64,000 nt of DNA from Antilocapra americana (lineage: Eukaryota > Chordata > Mammalia > Artiodactyla > Antilocapridae). Positions 43,536 through 54,270 of this stretch are shown here, piece by piece. The stretch spans positions 1,539,296 to 1,603,295 of the forward strand of contig ML664176.1 of assembly GCA_007570785.1 (NCBI GenBank), in the 5' to 3' direction. The notes beneath the pieces were generated by a model. That model had not been told where the DNA came from. It saw only the letters and a list, made by a program, of their open reading frames with translations, and did not search any database. Numbering within the stretch: the first letter of the stretch is position 1; every line of letters begins with the position of its first letter. A program made the position numbers and the translations under genes.

Positions 43536-44059
43536 GAACTTAAAAGCTGAAACCAGAATGTATATGGCTGGGAACCATCTGCCCTAGCTGAATGGAGAGA
43601 GGGGATTCTAGAAGGTGAGAGGAAGAGCTAATCGTCCTAACATACTCAGAAAACCAAGTAAAAGGAAACTTTGAAGAGCTCTATAAATCCATATGGAAAG
43701 CAGGCAGAGGCTCTTTATGGATGAAGCAAGAAAAAGGGGGCAGAAGGTTTGAGGATATATTTCCAGAGACTTTTGACAACAAACTGGCCAAAAAAAATCA
43801 TGAGTCATCTCAGCAGGAGTTTGAACCAAGATTTAAGTTAAGAAAGAAGCAATTTATTCAGGTCTAAGATTATATTCAGGGCTAGGATTTACACAAAAGG
43901 ATGAGATATCTGATTAGAAAAATTTTAATAAAATGTATGACAATGAATGTTAAACGACAAACAGTATAGGAATAACCCTATGCATCTTATTTAAATTGGA
44001 CTGTGTTAATTACGAGCTGTATGTTTGTAAGAAAGGATGCTTTTATCTTTCTCTTAATC
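43536..44059. other. No gene or recognised repeat
   Basis: Unassigned sequence. The minus-strand frame 43829-43608 (73 codons) is not recognised. Confidence 0.4.
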
Positions 44060-44390
44060 CACTGGTTCTCAACCTTGGCTCCATGAGAGATAAGCAGGGA
44101 GCTTTAAGGAAAGTCCTAAAAAAAAGGCCACAATCAGAACCCCTGAGAGCGGGACCCAGACAATAGTACTTATCCAAGTTTTCCAGGTGATTCTAATTCA
44201 TAGTCAATGTTCCGACTCTACTCAAAGTAAAACCAAGACTTCAGTATCAGTGGATTACTTAAGATATAAATTTTTAGAGTCCTCCCCAGTTCAATTAAAT
44301 CAGAATCTCTGGGAAGAAGCCAAGGCACTGTGATTGTCCCCAAAGCCCCCCAGGTGAGTCTACTGTGCTAACAGGGATGAGAACTACTGG
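44060..44390 (+). mobile_element. Two adjacent MER5-type hAT relics
   Basis: The first runs from 'cactggttctcaaccttggc' (44060) through 'aagcagggagctttaaggaa' and 'ttttccaggtgattctaatt' to about 44215. The second runs from about 44236 through 'aatcagaatctctgggaaga' to 'gatgagaactactgg' (44390). Both carry the MER5 terminal motif CAGTGGTTCTCAA or its complement in degraded form. These are non-autonomous hAT (Charlie-type) elements. Confidence 0.65.
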
Positions 44391-45167
44391 TCTGAGGCCA
44401 GGTGAAATTAGCTGTCACACTCAGCATCACCAGTACCTACTGACTGATGATTTACTGCAACAGTGGGGTCAATTCTTCAGTGTTTGGGTAGCTCTTTGAG
44501 TGATGAGCTGGCTAAATCTAAGGAAACATTATTCAACATGTATTGAATATACATTGAAGACCAAAGATAGGGAGAAAATGTCCCAAACACATATTCCAAT
44601 TTCTGGTAAATTGTTGGTGGTCTGGTACCACCAGACTCTGAATAAGGGACTCTCACAACACGAAGGGCAATTTATTAAGGTACAATGCATGCAGCTATCT
44701 TTTCTCCAAACCTGCAAATACAGCCCAGTCATATGAACCATATAGCACCTCTCCCATTCTCACAGCTTGGGGAGAGGAGAGGGTAAGATGGTGATAATAG
44801 AAGGCAACATCACACCAAATATTATAATAGTCTTGCCAGCCCTGTCGTACCTGAGAAGTGTAGTTCACACTCACAAGAGCAGCACAGCAAGCTACGCTTC
44901 TCCGGCACCTCCTTGGCAGGCATGTAACTCCTAAATGACTTAGCAAAATCCAGTTTACAAGGCCAGAGTGCTCATCTCAGCTGAAAACACTGAGAGGAAT
45001 CCTCTGAGGACCCTGCAGGCCGCATGGTTCTATGTGGTCTCTCCCCACAGGTGTCTTCATCAGACATCAGTTGACAGGGCCAGTCCAACCCCCAAGCACA
45101 CGCATACAAAGGACCTATAACAACAATCTCTGAGCTCTACAATGCTTCACTGTGTTTCTGGTTTATA
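44391..45167. other. No gene supported
   Basis: Somewhat GC-richer stretch (44840-45060). Frames of 70-83 codons occur on opposite strands (44500-44736 plus, 44946-44695 minus) without any family signal. Confidence 0.45.
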
Positions 45168-45345
45168 AAGTTATTTTGCAGATATTATCACAGACGTGAT
45201 AGATACCATCATCCCCTATTTCGTTTTTACCTACTAACTTTAACCCTAATCCTAACACTGCGAGGATGGAGATATCCAGAAAGATGAGGAAGTGGCTCAG
45301 GGTCACATCACTAGTGGGTACAGAGCTAGGATGTAGAGTTTTTTC
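45168..45345 (-). mobile_element. MIR SINE, antisense
   Basis: 'agatgaggaagtggctcagg', 'gtcacatcactagtgggtac' and 'agagctaggatgtagagttt' are the reversed MIR core and head. The 3' portion (45168-45280) is diverged. Confidence 0.55.
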
Positions 45346-45802
45346 CACTAGAATCCCTGCTTTCCCCTCTACTGTAATAGGTGTACTTGATGTCAGTATA
45401 CGGTGCTGTGTGAAGTTCAAAGCACGTACTCATTAACTCTTAACAAAGGAAATGATACAAGTATTATAACAGCACTGTGCCTGGCACATAATGGCAGGCA
45501 ACACATGGACTTGCTTCTGTCTCTCTTTATTCATATACTGTTTACTGCTCTCCTTCCTCAAAGGATTTGTGTAGGTCACCTTTATTAAGTTCAGGCTCTA
45601 ATAAAATAACTAAGATCGGTCATCACTTTTAATCTCCCAATATAATTTTCTTGAGTAAAATGGTTTAAAAATCAGACCATGGGATCAAGTGACGTATGGC
45701 CTGGGACTTCATAGGCCAAAGGGAGAATGACAGATAAAACATCATAAAGGGCCATGGCCTCTAATCTCAAAGCAAAGTTGCATTTCCAAACCTCAGAGAG
45801 CA
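45346..45802. other. No gene or recognised repeat
   Basis: Unassigned. Contains 'actgtgcctggcacataatg' near 45473, a MIR-like 3' phrase that is too short to call. Confidence 0.4.
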
Positions 45803-46000
45803 CTAGTCGCCCAGTCATGTCTGACTCTTTTGTGACCACATGGACTATAGCTTGCCAAGCTCCTCTGTCCATGGAATTCTCCAGGCAAGAATACTGGAAT
45901 GGGTTACCATCTCCTTCTCCAGAGGATCTTCCCAACCCTGAACTTGAGTCTCCTGCATTGCAGGCAGATTCTTTACCTTCTGAGCCCCTAGGGAAAACTC
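45803..46000 (-). mobile_element. Bov-tA SINE, antisense
   Basis: 'gtcgcccagtcatgtctgac', 'caagctcctctgtccatgga', 'aggcaagaatactggaatgg', then the reversed tRNA head ('cattgcaggcagattcttta', 'tgagcccctagggaaaactc'). The B-box complement is mutated (cttgagtctcc). Confidence 0.92.
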
Positions 46001-46815
46001 AAGTCCACAGCGGTATTCATTCTTGCTGGGACAAGTTTCCTTGTGATTTTGACCATGGAGAGACCCAGGAATAGTTATATCCTGGCCTGAAAATCACTCT
46101 TTCCCATTCTCTCCACCCTCACCCAGCCTTCCCTGAGAGTGTTATGTACACAAGGTACAATAACAGAATGGGAACAAATGTGCCACTTTATTCATAGCTG
46201 TGCAAGAGTCCAGCCCCCAAACTAAAATGCTGATAAAAACCCTTGTAGCAGCATGTGGCTTAGACTTGAAACTGAAGTACACAAACAACTACCACTCTCC
46301 ACGTCTCTATGCCCACACCCCGAATCTCAACTAGGAGGCCATTGTGCATCACTGGGCTTTTTTTATATGGGAGAATTATTTGAAGAAATATTACAACATA
46401 TAAAAACTATAAAAAGTCTTAATTTTCATTCATACAGTGGTAAATTTGATATAATGCATAATAAAAAAAAAAACTTTTAAAGTCCAAACTCGACAAAGTG
46501 AGGCTGGGAAGAGGCAAGGAGACAGCCACTCATCAACGGGCGCCGCATGGAAAAAAAGAAAGAGGGAGACAACATCTCTGGGGAGTGGCCTCATCTTGAT
46601 AACTTGGGTGCAGGGCGAGAGGTGAGCAGAGAGCTTCACCCTTTTGTGCACAGTGGACCATGGTTGCTGGTAAAATGTGGCCCACTGACTGCTCTGCACG
46701 ATAACCAATCAGCTTGCCAACTTTCCACCACAGCGGGGAAAGCTGGTTCTAGAAGAGGGGTGGCCATGACTAGGAAAATAAATAGTAGTATCTTCATTAT
46801 ATGAGATTTGGACCA
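46001..46815. other. No gene or recognised repeat
   Basis: Unassigned. Short A run near 46462. The 85- and 92-codon frames (46547-46804 plus, 46708-46430 minus) overlap on opposite strands and are not recognised. Confidence 0.45.
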
Positions 46816-47219
46816 TAAACAGCCCTGAGCACTGAAGAAATGATGCTTTCAAACTGTGGCGCTGGAGAAGACTCTTGAGAGTCCCTTAGACTGCAAGGAG
46901 ATCAAACCAGTCAATCCTAAAGGAAATCAACCCTGAATATTCATCGGAAGAACTGATGCTGAAGCTGAAGCTCCAATACTTTGACCACCTGATGCAAAGA
47001 GCAGACTCATTGGAAAAGACCCTGATGCTGGAAAGATTTGAGGGCAGAAGGTGAAGGGGGAGACAGAGGATAAAATGAGTGGATAGCACCACCAACTCAA
47101 TGAATATGAGTTTGAGCAAATTCTGGGAGATAGTGAAGGACAGGGAAGCCTGGAGTGCTACGGTCCACGGGGTCACAAAGAGTTGGACATGACTTGGCAA
47201 TTGAACAACAATAACAACA
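46816..47219 (+). mobile_element. BovB LINE 3' fragment
   Basis: Begins 'aaacagccctgagcactgaa' and continues 'gctggagaagactcttgaga', 'ctgatgcaaagagcagactc', 'aagaccctgatgctggaaag', ending 'gacttggcaattgaacaaca' with an (AAC/AAT)n tail. Only the C-terminal coding end and 3' terminus remain. It is more diverged than the copies at 41632 and 19553. Confidence 0.93.
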
Positions 47220-47361
47220 TTGTAAGCAGATTCAGGTTTGGTTTTCTCCCCTTCTTTCTCCCCTTTTTCTTTCACTCCTATTTTGTCTATAAAATAATAT
47301 CATTCCTATAAATGCTTGTGCAGCTTACGTGTTGAAAAAAATTAAGATGAAAATTACCTTT

Positions 47362-47627
47362 GGGACTTCCCTGGTGGTCCAGTGGTTAAGAATATGCCTG
47401 CCAGGGCAGGGGACACGGGTTCGATCCCTGGTCCAGGAAGATCCCACATGCCTCGGGGCAGCTAAGCCCGTGTGTCACAACTACTGAGCCTGTGTGCCCT
47501 AGAGCCCGTGTTCCAGAATCGGAGAAGCCAGCACAATGAGAAGCCTGTGGACCGCAACCAGAGCAAGCCTGTGAACAGCAACAAAGACCCAGCATGCAGC
47601 CAAAAAATATATAAATAATAAAAAAGA
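47362..47627 (+). mobile_element. CHR-type tRNA-Glu SINE
   Basis: Head 'gggacttccctggtggtcca', intact-looking B box 'gggttcgatccctggtcc' near 47417, then the CHR body ('cccacatgcctcggggcagc', 'agaagccagcacaatgagaa', 'acaaagacccagcatgcagc') and an ATAAATA tail. Related to the copy at 4558-4878 but better preserved. Confidence 0.93.
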
Positions 47628-48139
47628 AAATTAAAGTAAATGGAAGGTATGGGATACTCTATGATCATACAGCCTACAATCATATAGGTTATAGACCACA
47701 GACGTTCAATTTATTTTAAAAAGGTGCCACTTATTTTCCTTTGTCTTATGTGGTGAGAATTTTTTTCCATGTGAGGAGAGCTGTCCTCTTTAGTTCAGTT
47801 GTCCCAAGCACAAGGGCCACCTCTAACAAATTTGAAAAGTAAGTTTAGTCCCGATGCCTCAGTTTCTCCTTACAATGAACTTTTACTGACTCCATGCAGG
47901 TAGGACCTTCGAGGCCTTCCTGGCCTTCTCTGTTTTCCAGCCTTGCTCCTGTGACCTTCTGTCAGTCATACAGTCCTTGTTTTAGCTCCTAAAGAGTTGG
48001 CAGACCCCTGCTCTCTACCCCTATTCCCACAATAGCAGCTTCATCCTAACTTGTTTCCCAGTTGTGTTTCTTCCAGGCCATAAGTTGCTCTTCAGTTTCA
48101 ATACTTCATTCTGGTTATGCTCCTTCATTGCTAAACATG
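47628..48139. other. No gene or recognised repeat
   Basis: Unassigned, pyrimidine-rich towards the right, leading into an L2 relic. Confidence 0.4.
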
Positions 48140-48600
48140 CTTTGGTGGTTACCACTGGCTATGGACGAGAGTACCAGTTCCTTAACGTGGAATTTAAGAT
48201 TTTCTATGACCTGGCTCCTTTTAACACCCAACTCTCCCTTCCCCTCACCTCATCCTTGGAATTTTATTCTCCAGAAACATTATTCATCTGCATATATTCA
48301 GTCCTTCCATCTCTGTTTCCCTACTCAGTACATCTCCCTACCTACATAATTCCCTATCCCTTCTTCATTTGCTCAGCTTTCTTTTTTCTCCTCAAGACTC
48401 TGCCCAGGTGCTATCTTTTCCAGGAAGCATTCTGGCTATCCTGCTCCTCTCTCTGCTGCTGCTGCTGCTACTTTACATTATCCACGCTTCGGCCATATCT
48501 TTCCTAAGACATTATCCGTACTTCTGCCACAGTACACACCACATAAAATTGAAATGCTGTCTTGGTTACTAGGCTCCAGAGTTCAGGGGTATTCTCAGTA
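48140..48600 (+). mobile_element. L2 LINE coding-end relic
   Basis: 'gattttctatgacctggctc' near 48197 and 'cttttccaggaagcattctg' near 48414 match the L2 phrases '...tgacctggcccc' and '...ccaggaagccttcc'. A short CTG run (about 48456-48470) is inside. The 95- and 147-codon frames here are readings of this pyrimidine-rich relic. Confidence 0.6.
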
Positions 48601-50085
48601 TCCTCAGCCTCTAGACCTTCGAAATAGGAGATCTTCCATACCAAATTGCCTGCTTCTCTAGGTAGGCTTAGAAATAGGTGCCACAATTAGCATGAGAGCT
48701 AAGCCCTTGCTTACATGGTATGATTTGCAGGTACAATGGCAGAGAAGACGTTTCTCACACAGATTTTGGGTATTAGCAACAGCTACTTGGACTCCTTCTA
48801 CTGAGGCTTGTGAAATTTGTACAAACACTATGAAAAGTAATATGACTGGATATGCTTGTCACTGTCCTCCCGCTGCCATTTTGGATGTAAGGGAAAAGAA
48901 ACTAGCAATCATGATCATTAGATCATCTAACAATATATATAAAGCACTGCAGTTATTTTGCTTTTTTGCTATTATTTCTGTTAATACTAATGAGACTTCT
49001 TATTATACTAATTGCTATGTTACTGAGAATGCACTAGTTCTCAGAGACAGTTTGTAACTTGTGGAAACCATTATTAAGGTAGCAGAATATTAAGTTAAGG
49101 GATCTGGAATCTGCCTAACTTAAAGACCCCGAATCTATCCCAGGTACTAGGTTCTGTCTTCCTTCCAATTGGAGTAATTGTTATCCAAGGTCAAGTCTAC
49201 ACTGGCCACAAATGATGGAGGTTCAGCCCCTGACGATGCTGCACTGGGAGTCAGCCTCCTCAGAGGCCCACAGCTGTGTCAGAGTTTGTCTAGATCAATC
49301 ATTGCTCAGGATGTGAACACTTAAATTCTTTATCTGGACTCCCTGTCTCACCACCCACTAACTGGCTCCCATGGCTCTGCTGAGACCAGGCCCTGCTGAG
49401 CATGACAGAGCTGCTTCCACCCCCAGCCCTGTTTCAGGGAAAGGACCCTGTCCTCCCCTACTCCATACCCCAGATGTGGACTCTGACCTCCCCCTAGCTT
49501 TCCACACACCACAGAGACTAATGGTAGCTTCAAGTGAGAGGTGAACAAAAGAAAAATGGATGTACTGAACACAGAGCAATATCACAGACATTGATGGCAC
49601 TGTGACACCTCTTATAGGGTCAGCCAGGAGCAGCTCACTCACCATTGAAGAAACTGCTCTAGGCCTTAGAATCTGGGCTGACACAAGCTCTGCATTGGCA
49701 AAGGGGACATTTGTCATCTTTGGGTCAACTTCTCAAGTTCTCATTTTGTACTGTCATCCTTCCAGGATGAAATACAGTGAAAAAACCCTCACTCTTTGGG
49801 AAAAACACCACCCTTGTCCCTCTCTGTGACCTAGCCCTCATTCCGTGGCTACTTGGCCCCAGGTCTGACATCAGTCCATTTCCCAAAGCCTGGGTTTTAC
49901 TTTAGAACAGTTATCTTTTTATTGTATCACCATACTAGCCCCATAAAAAGAGCTGTATTTTAGTGTGCAACGGACTATAGATCTCCTCATTTAAGCATAA
50001 CTTCCATACTCTTTAATAAATGGTGTCATAGCTCCTATTACATAACTACTGTTCCAGGTTTGGCAATGATAAGATGACTCTTGAC
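48601..50085. other. No gene supported
   Basis: No repeat recognised. A 121-codon plus-strand frame (48692-49057) translates to a Cys- and Thr-containing chain with a hydrophobic stretch ('LQLFCFFAIISV') but matches nothing I know. Frames at 49358-49717 (minus) and 49602-49829 (plus) overlap on opposite strands. Confidence 0.4.
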
Positions 50086-50180
50086 AGAGGGAAGAAAAGA
50101 TGGGTAGAGGAAAGGAGGGAAAAAATGAAAGAAGGAAGGAAGGTAAAGAAGGAAGGAAGGGCGGATGGAAGGAAATGAAC
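50086..50180. repeat. GGAA/GAAG-rich purine tract
   Basis: Imperfect (GGAA)n microsatellite, best at about 50129-50176, with GGTA and GCGGAT interruptions. The complement is polypyrimidine and produces Ser/Phe/Pro-rich chance frames. Confidence 0.9.
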
Positions 50181-51129
50181 AGAAAAGGTGATAACATAGG
50201 AGGCTAGAAGTGTGCCACACACCTGTAGACCAGGCTGACTGGGAAGGTCTTAGTGAAGAAACTGAGTTCCCTGTGGAAACCAGTGAGATGGACAACTCAG
50301 GTAAGAGGCCCAAAAGGACAGAGAACCCTCCCTCCTATTTAAGTGAGGCTCCTCAGTCCTGCTTCCGTCTAAGGCTACCTTATAGCACCAGTCACGATCA
50401 CCACCTAGCTGCCTGCCCTGGGGCCTTGCCACGGCCCACAAAGCCACAATACCAGGGCAAAGCCATCCAGGCTGACCCAGCTCTCCAGGTTCATTAAAGC
50501 CTGGTCACCTCAAGGGATAATAGACAGATATTTAAAAGGTGAGGGAAAATGCAGAACAACCTTGTGACTCACAGCCCTGAAGACAAAAGGCAGGTGTTTA
50601 TTCAAAAGCATTCTACTCCAACAACAGGAGGATGTCTCTCCTGGACGTTCAGGTATGTTTTAAGACTTGTCTTTAGCTAACCTAGTGCAAAGTGATCGAT
50701 TGTATCTAACTGCTTACTGTATATTTCTCTCCACACTGTTGTGTGTCACGTTTGTCTGTTTGTCTCTTCTTGTTCTATTTTCAGACCAAAGGGGCTTAAC
50801 CAAAAAAATCTTCTGAATGTATTCATGAATATTTTAGCATTTATTTTGTGTAAACATTTAATATTCTCTCCAGGGCACAGAGAGTAAGGAAGCGATAAGA
50901 GCAAGTGAGACCGCTGGTGCTGGCTGCCCAACAACTGATGCTCTCAGGAGAAAGGGGCAGACTTCCTAAGCTGACAGTCTGAAGAGCTTTGGCAAAGTCA
51001 AAGTGAAGACACAGAGCTTTTCTGTTCAAAGGCAGAGGGTGGTGGGGGTGTGAGGCAGTGGAGTAAGACAGGGAGAGAAAGAACCAGAGAAGCGCCTGTT
51101 GTGTCTCTAAAGAGGAATAGTGGTTCTGC
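50181..51129. other. No gene or recognised repeat
   Basis: Unassigned. The 95-codon plus-strand frame 50210-50497 and the 100-codon minus-strand frame 51143-50841 show no family resemblance. Confidence 0.4.
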
Positions 51130-51985
51130 TTGCATATATTCACTCACTCACTCATTTATTCCAGATAAATTGTGAATACTTTTTTAAGATTCTAAATTTG
51201 TACCAGTTTTAAAGTACAAAGTTGAGGAGGTCACAATCAAGAGCAATGCTAACACAGAAGCTGGGAACCAGGGTTCAGTTCAGTCACTCAGTCGTGTCTG
51301 ACTCATTGCGACCCCATGAATCGCAGCATGCCAGGCTTCCCCATCCATCACCAACTCCCTGAGTCCACCCAAGCCCATGTTTGTTGAGTCGGGGAACCAG
51401 GGTACAGTGTCTCAAATGTGATGGGAGAAGCATGAAGGGGGAATGATAAGCCACCAGGAGTGGTGTGGTACTGGCAGGAGATGTTCAGGAAAAGACTTGC
51501 TAGGGGAGGCAATACTTGAGCTACACCTTGAAGGACGAGTTAGCCTCAGACAGAGAACGTCCATCCAGGAAACCAAATATACAAAAGACCTGACGTGTGA
51601 GTGGCTGAGGCAAAGTCCATGACCACTGTGGTTGATTCTGCGTGGTTTGAATAAGAGCGGGGGAAGGGACAAGAAAGAAGCTGGACAGGCAGCGCCCTGT
51701 TGCACAGTGGCTGCTGTGCAGAACTTAGGAAGATAAACTTAACTGATTTAGATCCATTAAAGAATTTAGAACCTGCTCAGCCTAGCATTTGAAAAAGATA
51801 ACCTGATGAAGGCTCAGAGGATACTTTGGAAGAGGAGAGATGAGATTATAGTAATGGTGCAGGAGAGAGGTGTTGAGAGCCTGGATGGAGGCAATGAGTG
51901 GGAAGATGATGAAGAAAGGGAGATGGAGGGATGGGACTCAGAGACATTTAGGGGTCAAGGGGACAGGACATATGACTGATGAGGT
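51130..51985 (-). mobile_element. L2 LINE, antisense, split by a BovB fragment
   Basis: 'attcactcactcactcattt' at about 51138 corresponds to the reversed L2 3' repeat tail. Right of the BovB insert come 'agctacaccttgaaggacga' near 51519, 'aaagaatttagaacctgctc' near 51759, 'gaagaggagagatgagatta' near 51829 and 'gagcctggatggaggcaatg' near 51877, in L2 complement order. The left part (51130-51262) is less certain. Confidence 0.6.
51275..51391 (-). mobile_element. 117-bp BovB 3' end, antisense, with 12-bp target duplication
   Basis: The perfect flanking repeat 'gggaaccagggt' stands at 51263-51274 and 51392-51403. The insert is the complement of the BovB 3' terminus ('tcagttcagtcactcagtcg', 'atcaccaactccctgagtcc'). 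It is an extreme 5' truncation that retains the 3' end used for target-primed reverse transcription. Confidence 0.97.
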
Positions 51986-52027
51986 ATGGTGTATGTGAGA
52001 CTAGACCTTTCTCCTACAAGCACCTAT

Positions 52028-52258
52028 GAATGAGGCAGCACAGTGATTAAGAGTTGGACAACCTGCCTCTGCTACCTACCAACGCTGTGACTTTGAGCAA
52101 GGGTAGTTTACTTTCCAATGCTTGTTTCTGCTCCCACAAAAGGGAAGAGGGTAATGATAATTAAGTTTACTACCAATCTTAGTAGAAACATGTAAAACAC
52201 AACAGTACTTAGTACAAAATAAGTGCCATATACCTGTGTGTTCAATAAAATAATCTAG
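52028..52258 (+). mobile_element. MIR SINE
   Basis: 'ggcagcacagtgattaagag', 'aacctgcctctgctacctac', 'ctgtgactttgagcaagggt', 'gtaaaacacaacagtactta' and a terminal 'tgtgttcaataaa' follow MIR order from head to tail. Confidence 0.8.
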
Positions 52259-52591
52259 TCCATCCTCTGACCTAGAAGAAGGGATCAGTGGGGATGGAAT
52301 GGGTGGGTGGGGCTGGCTGCCCAACTGGGGTGAAGGGTGGCCTGGTCTGCAGTGTATCTCAGTCCAAGTATGACCCAGAGACCACTGTTGGCACAAGAAC
52401 TCTCTGTCACAGGTTTGTAACAAGTGAAGGGACAAATTGAGCATAAGAATTTATTCACCTTTGCACAAATTTGACTTTCCTGCTATATTCAAGGCATGGG
52501 AAACTTTTTAATTTTACAACCAGATGGATTGGAAATTTACAAGCAAAATGGTCATTCATCAGAGATGGTTTGAGAAGCACTGGTTGAGAGC

Positions 52592-52945
52592 ATTGATTCT
52601 CAAAATGTGTTTCATCTGAAAATCACCTTGGAGAGCTTTTAGAAACCTTGATGTCCAAGTCGACCTCCATACTAATTTCATGAGGATTTCTGGGAAAGGA
52701 ATTTTGACCCCCACCTTTTTAAACATTCCCTAAGTGATTTTTAATGTACCACCACATTTGAGATCTCGTGGTCTCAACGAGGGCTTTTCAATCTGCAATT
52801 TTCGAAAATAAATCACTAGGGATCTTGTTAAAATACAGCCTGATTTCTTACTAGGTCTGGGGTGGGGCCCATGTGTTTGCCTTTTTCACAAGCACCCAGG
52901 TAAAGTTAATGCTGTTGGTCCATGGATCACACTTGGAATAGGATC
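52592..52945 (+). mobile_element. Two adjacent MER5-type hAT relics
   Basis: The first (52592-52770) runs from 'gattctcaaaatgtgtttca' through 'gaaaatcaccttggagagct' to 'catttgagatctcgtgg'. The second (about 52765-52945) has 'gggatcttgttaaaatacag', 'taggtctggggtggggccca', 'cacccaggtaaagttaatgc' and 'tggatcacacttgg', a clear MER5A order. Confidence 0.75.
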
Positions 52946-53345
52946 TGTGTCAAATAAGCTAGCTTATCTAACCTAACTATGGACATTATATAACAGTATA
53001 GCGTGGGATCTGCGAAACAAAGCTGAAAGGTAGACAGTGCAGGGGAGGGAACTCAAGCTCAGAGAAAGCCATAAACCAGTGAGTAGTTACACAAGGACGT
53101 GGGCCCAGGTCTCCTAAAACTCAAAATCATCATTTCCCTTCAACATTATACTGTCTTTGTCAATGCCACCATTTCTTTTCTTCTTAGCACATTCATATTT
53201 ATTTACAAACTAAAATGCTCTCTTAGACCCATGAATTTCAATCCTTCCTATTTATTTTTTTTTCTGAATTTAAGTATGGTTGATTTTATCTTAATTTTTG
53301 GTGTAGAGAAAAGTGATTTAGTTATGTGTGTGTGTTATATGGTAA
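52946..53345. other. No gene supported
   Basis: Unassigned. The 91-codon frame 53099-53374 has a hydrophobic Phe/Ile/Leu-rich translation typical of AT-rich chance frames and runs into the next SINE. Confidence 0.4.
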
Positions 53346-53537
53346 TGGTGGTTGAGTCACTAACTTGTGTCTGACTTTTTGCAACCACATGGAGGAGCCC
53401 ACCAGGCTCCTCTGTCCATGGGATTCTCCCAGGCAAGAATAATGTATGTGAATACTTAGTCACTCAGTTGTGTCCAAATCTTTGCAACCCCATGGACTGT
53501 ATCCCACCAGGCTCCTCTGTGCATGGAATTTTCCAGG
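53346..53537 (-). mobile_element. Two partial BOV-A units in tandem, antisense
   Basis: Unit one (53346-53442): 'gagtcactaacttgtgtctg' to 'ccaggcaagaataatg'. Unit two (about 53455-53537): 'ttagtcactcagttgtgtcc' to 'catggaattttccagga'. Each lacks the remainder of a full unit, so this is a degraded BOV-A2 or two nested fragments. Confidence 0.85.
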
Positions 53538-53553
53538 ATCATTTCTTATTCCA

Positions 53554-53597
53554 GGAATATATACATGTATAGTTAAATATATGTATATATATATACA
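53554..53597. repeat. (TA)n-rich microsatellite
   Basis: TATACATGTATA and TATATATATATA runs between the SINE pair and an antisense L1 end. Confidence 0.8.
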
Positions 53598-53945
53598 TTT
53601 TTAATATAATTTTCCATTATAGTTTATTATAAGATATTGACTAGTTCTCTGTGCTATACAGTAGTACTTTGCATTTTATCTATTTTGTTTATGGTAGTTT
53701 ACATCTGCTAATCCCAAACTCCTAACGTATCCTCCCCCCAACTTTCCCCTTTTCGTAACCATAAATTTGCTTTCTATGTCTGTGAGTCTATTTCTGTTTC
53801 ATAAATAAACTCATTTGTATTGTATTTTAGATTCTATGTATAAGTGTCATTATATGGTATTTGTCTTTGACTTCACTTAGGATGGGTCTCTAAGTCCATC
53901 CTTGTTGCTGCAAATGGCATTAGTAAATGCTACTATTTCTGGCTT
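53598..53945 (-). mobile_element. L1 3' end, antisense
   Basis: Complement of an artiodactyl L1 3' region: 'tagtttattataagatattg', 'gttctctgtgctatacagta', 'catctgctaatcccaaactc', 'ctatgtctgtgagtctattt', 'ttgtctttgacttcacttag' and 'catccttgttgctgcaaatg' are colinear with it. Confidence 0.85.
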
Positions 53946-54060
53946 TGGCTTTTTGCTTCCATCTGCTGTGTTTTCCCCCTTGCCCACCATTCCCACCTCC
54001 ACCCCAGTCACTGGTTTTCTAATCAAGTAACTTCTGGAAAATCAAGCAATTTTCTTGGCT

Positions 54061-54259
54061 AAAGTGAAAGTGAAAGTTGCTCAGTCATGCCCAACTCTTT
54101 GCGACCCCATGGACTATACAGTCCATGGAATTCTCTAGGCCAGAATACTAGAGTGGGTAGTCTTTCCCTTTTCCAGGGGACCTTCCCAACCCAGGGATGG
54201 AAGCCAGGTATCCTGCATTGCAGGCTGATTCTTTACCAGCTGAGCCACAAGGGAAGCCC
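54061..54259 (-). mobile_element. Bov-tA SINE, antisense
   Basis: 'aaagtgaaagtgaaagttgc', 'gcgaccccatggactataca', then the reversed tRNA head 'cattgcaggctgattcttta', 'gctgagccacaagggaagcc'. Imperfect flanking repeat 'ttttcttggct' (54050-54060) and 'tttccttggcc' (54260-54270) is a decayed target-site duplication. Confidence 0.93.
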
Positions 54260-54270
54260 TTTCCTTGGCC

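Noticed and set aside
44600..45130. Possible antisense endogenous retrovirus LTR, based on 'caatttattaagg' near 44668
   Set aside because: No TG...CA ends, no target duplication and no second copy in the window to compare with.
48456..48470. CTG run as a trinucleotide expansion locus
   Set aside because: Only about four to five units; too short to be notable.
48692..49057. 121-codon frame with Cys pairs and a hydrophobic segment, considered as a retroviral envelope remnant
   Set aside because: No recognisable envelope motif, no flanking LTR and no matching upstream viral text.
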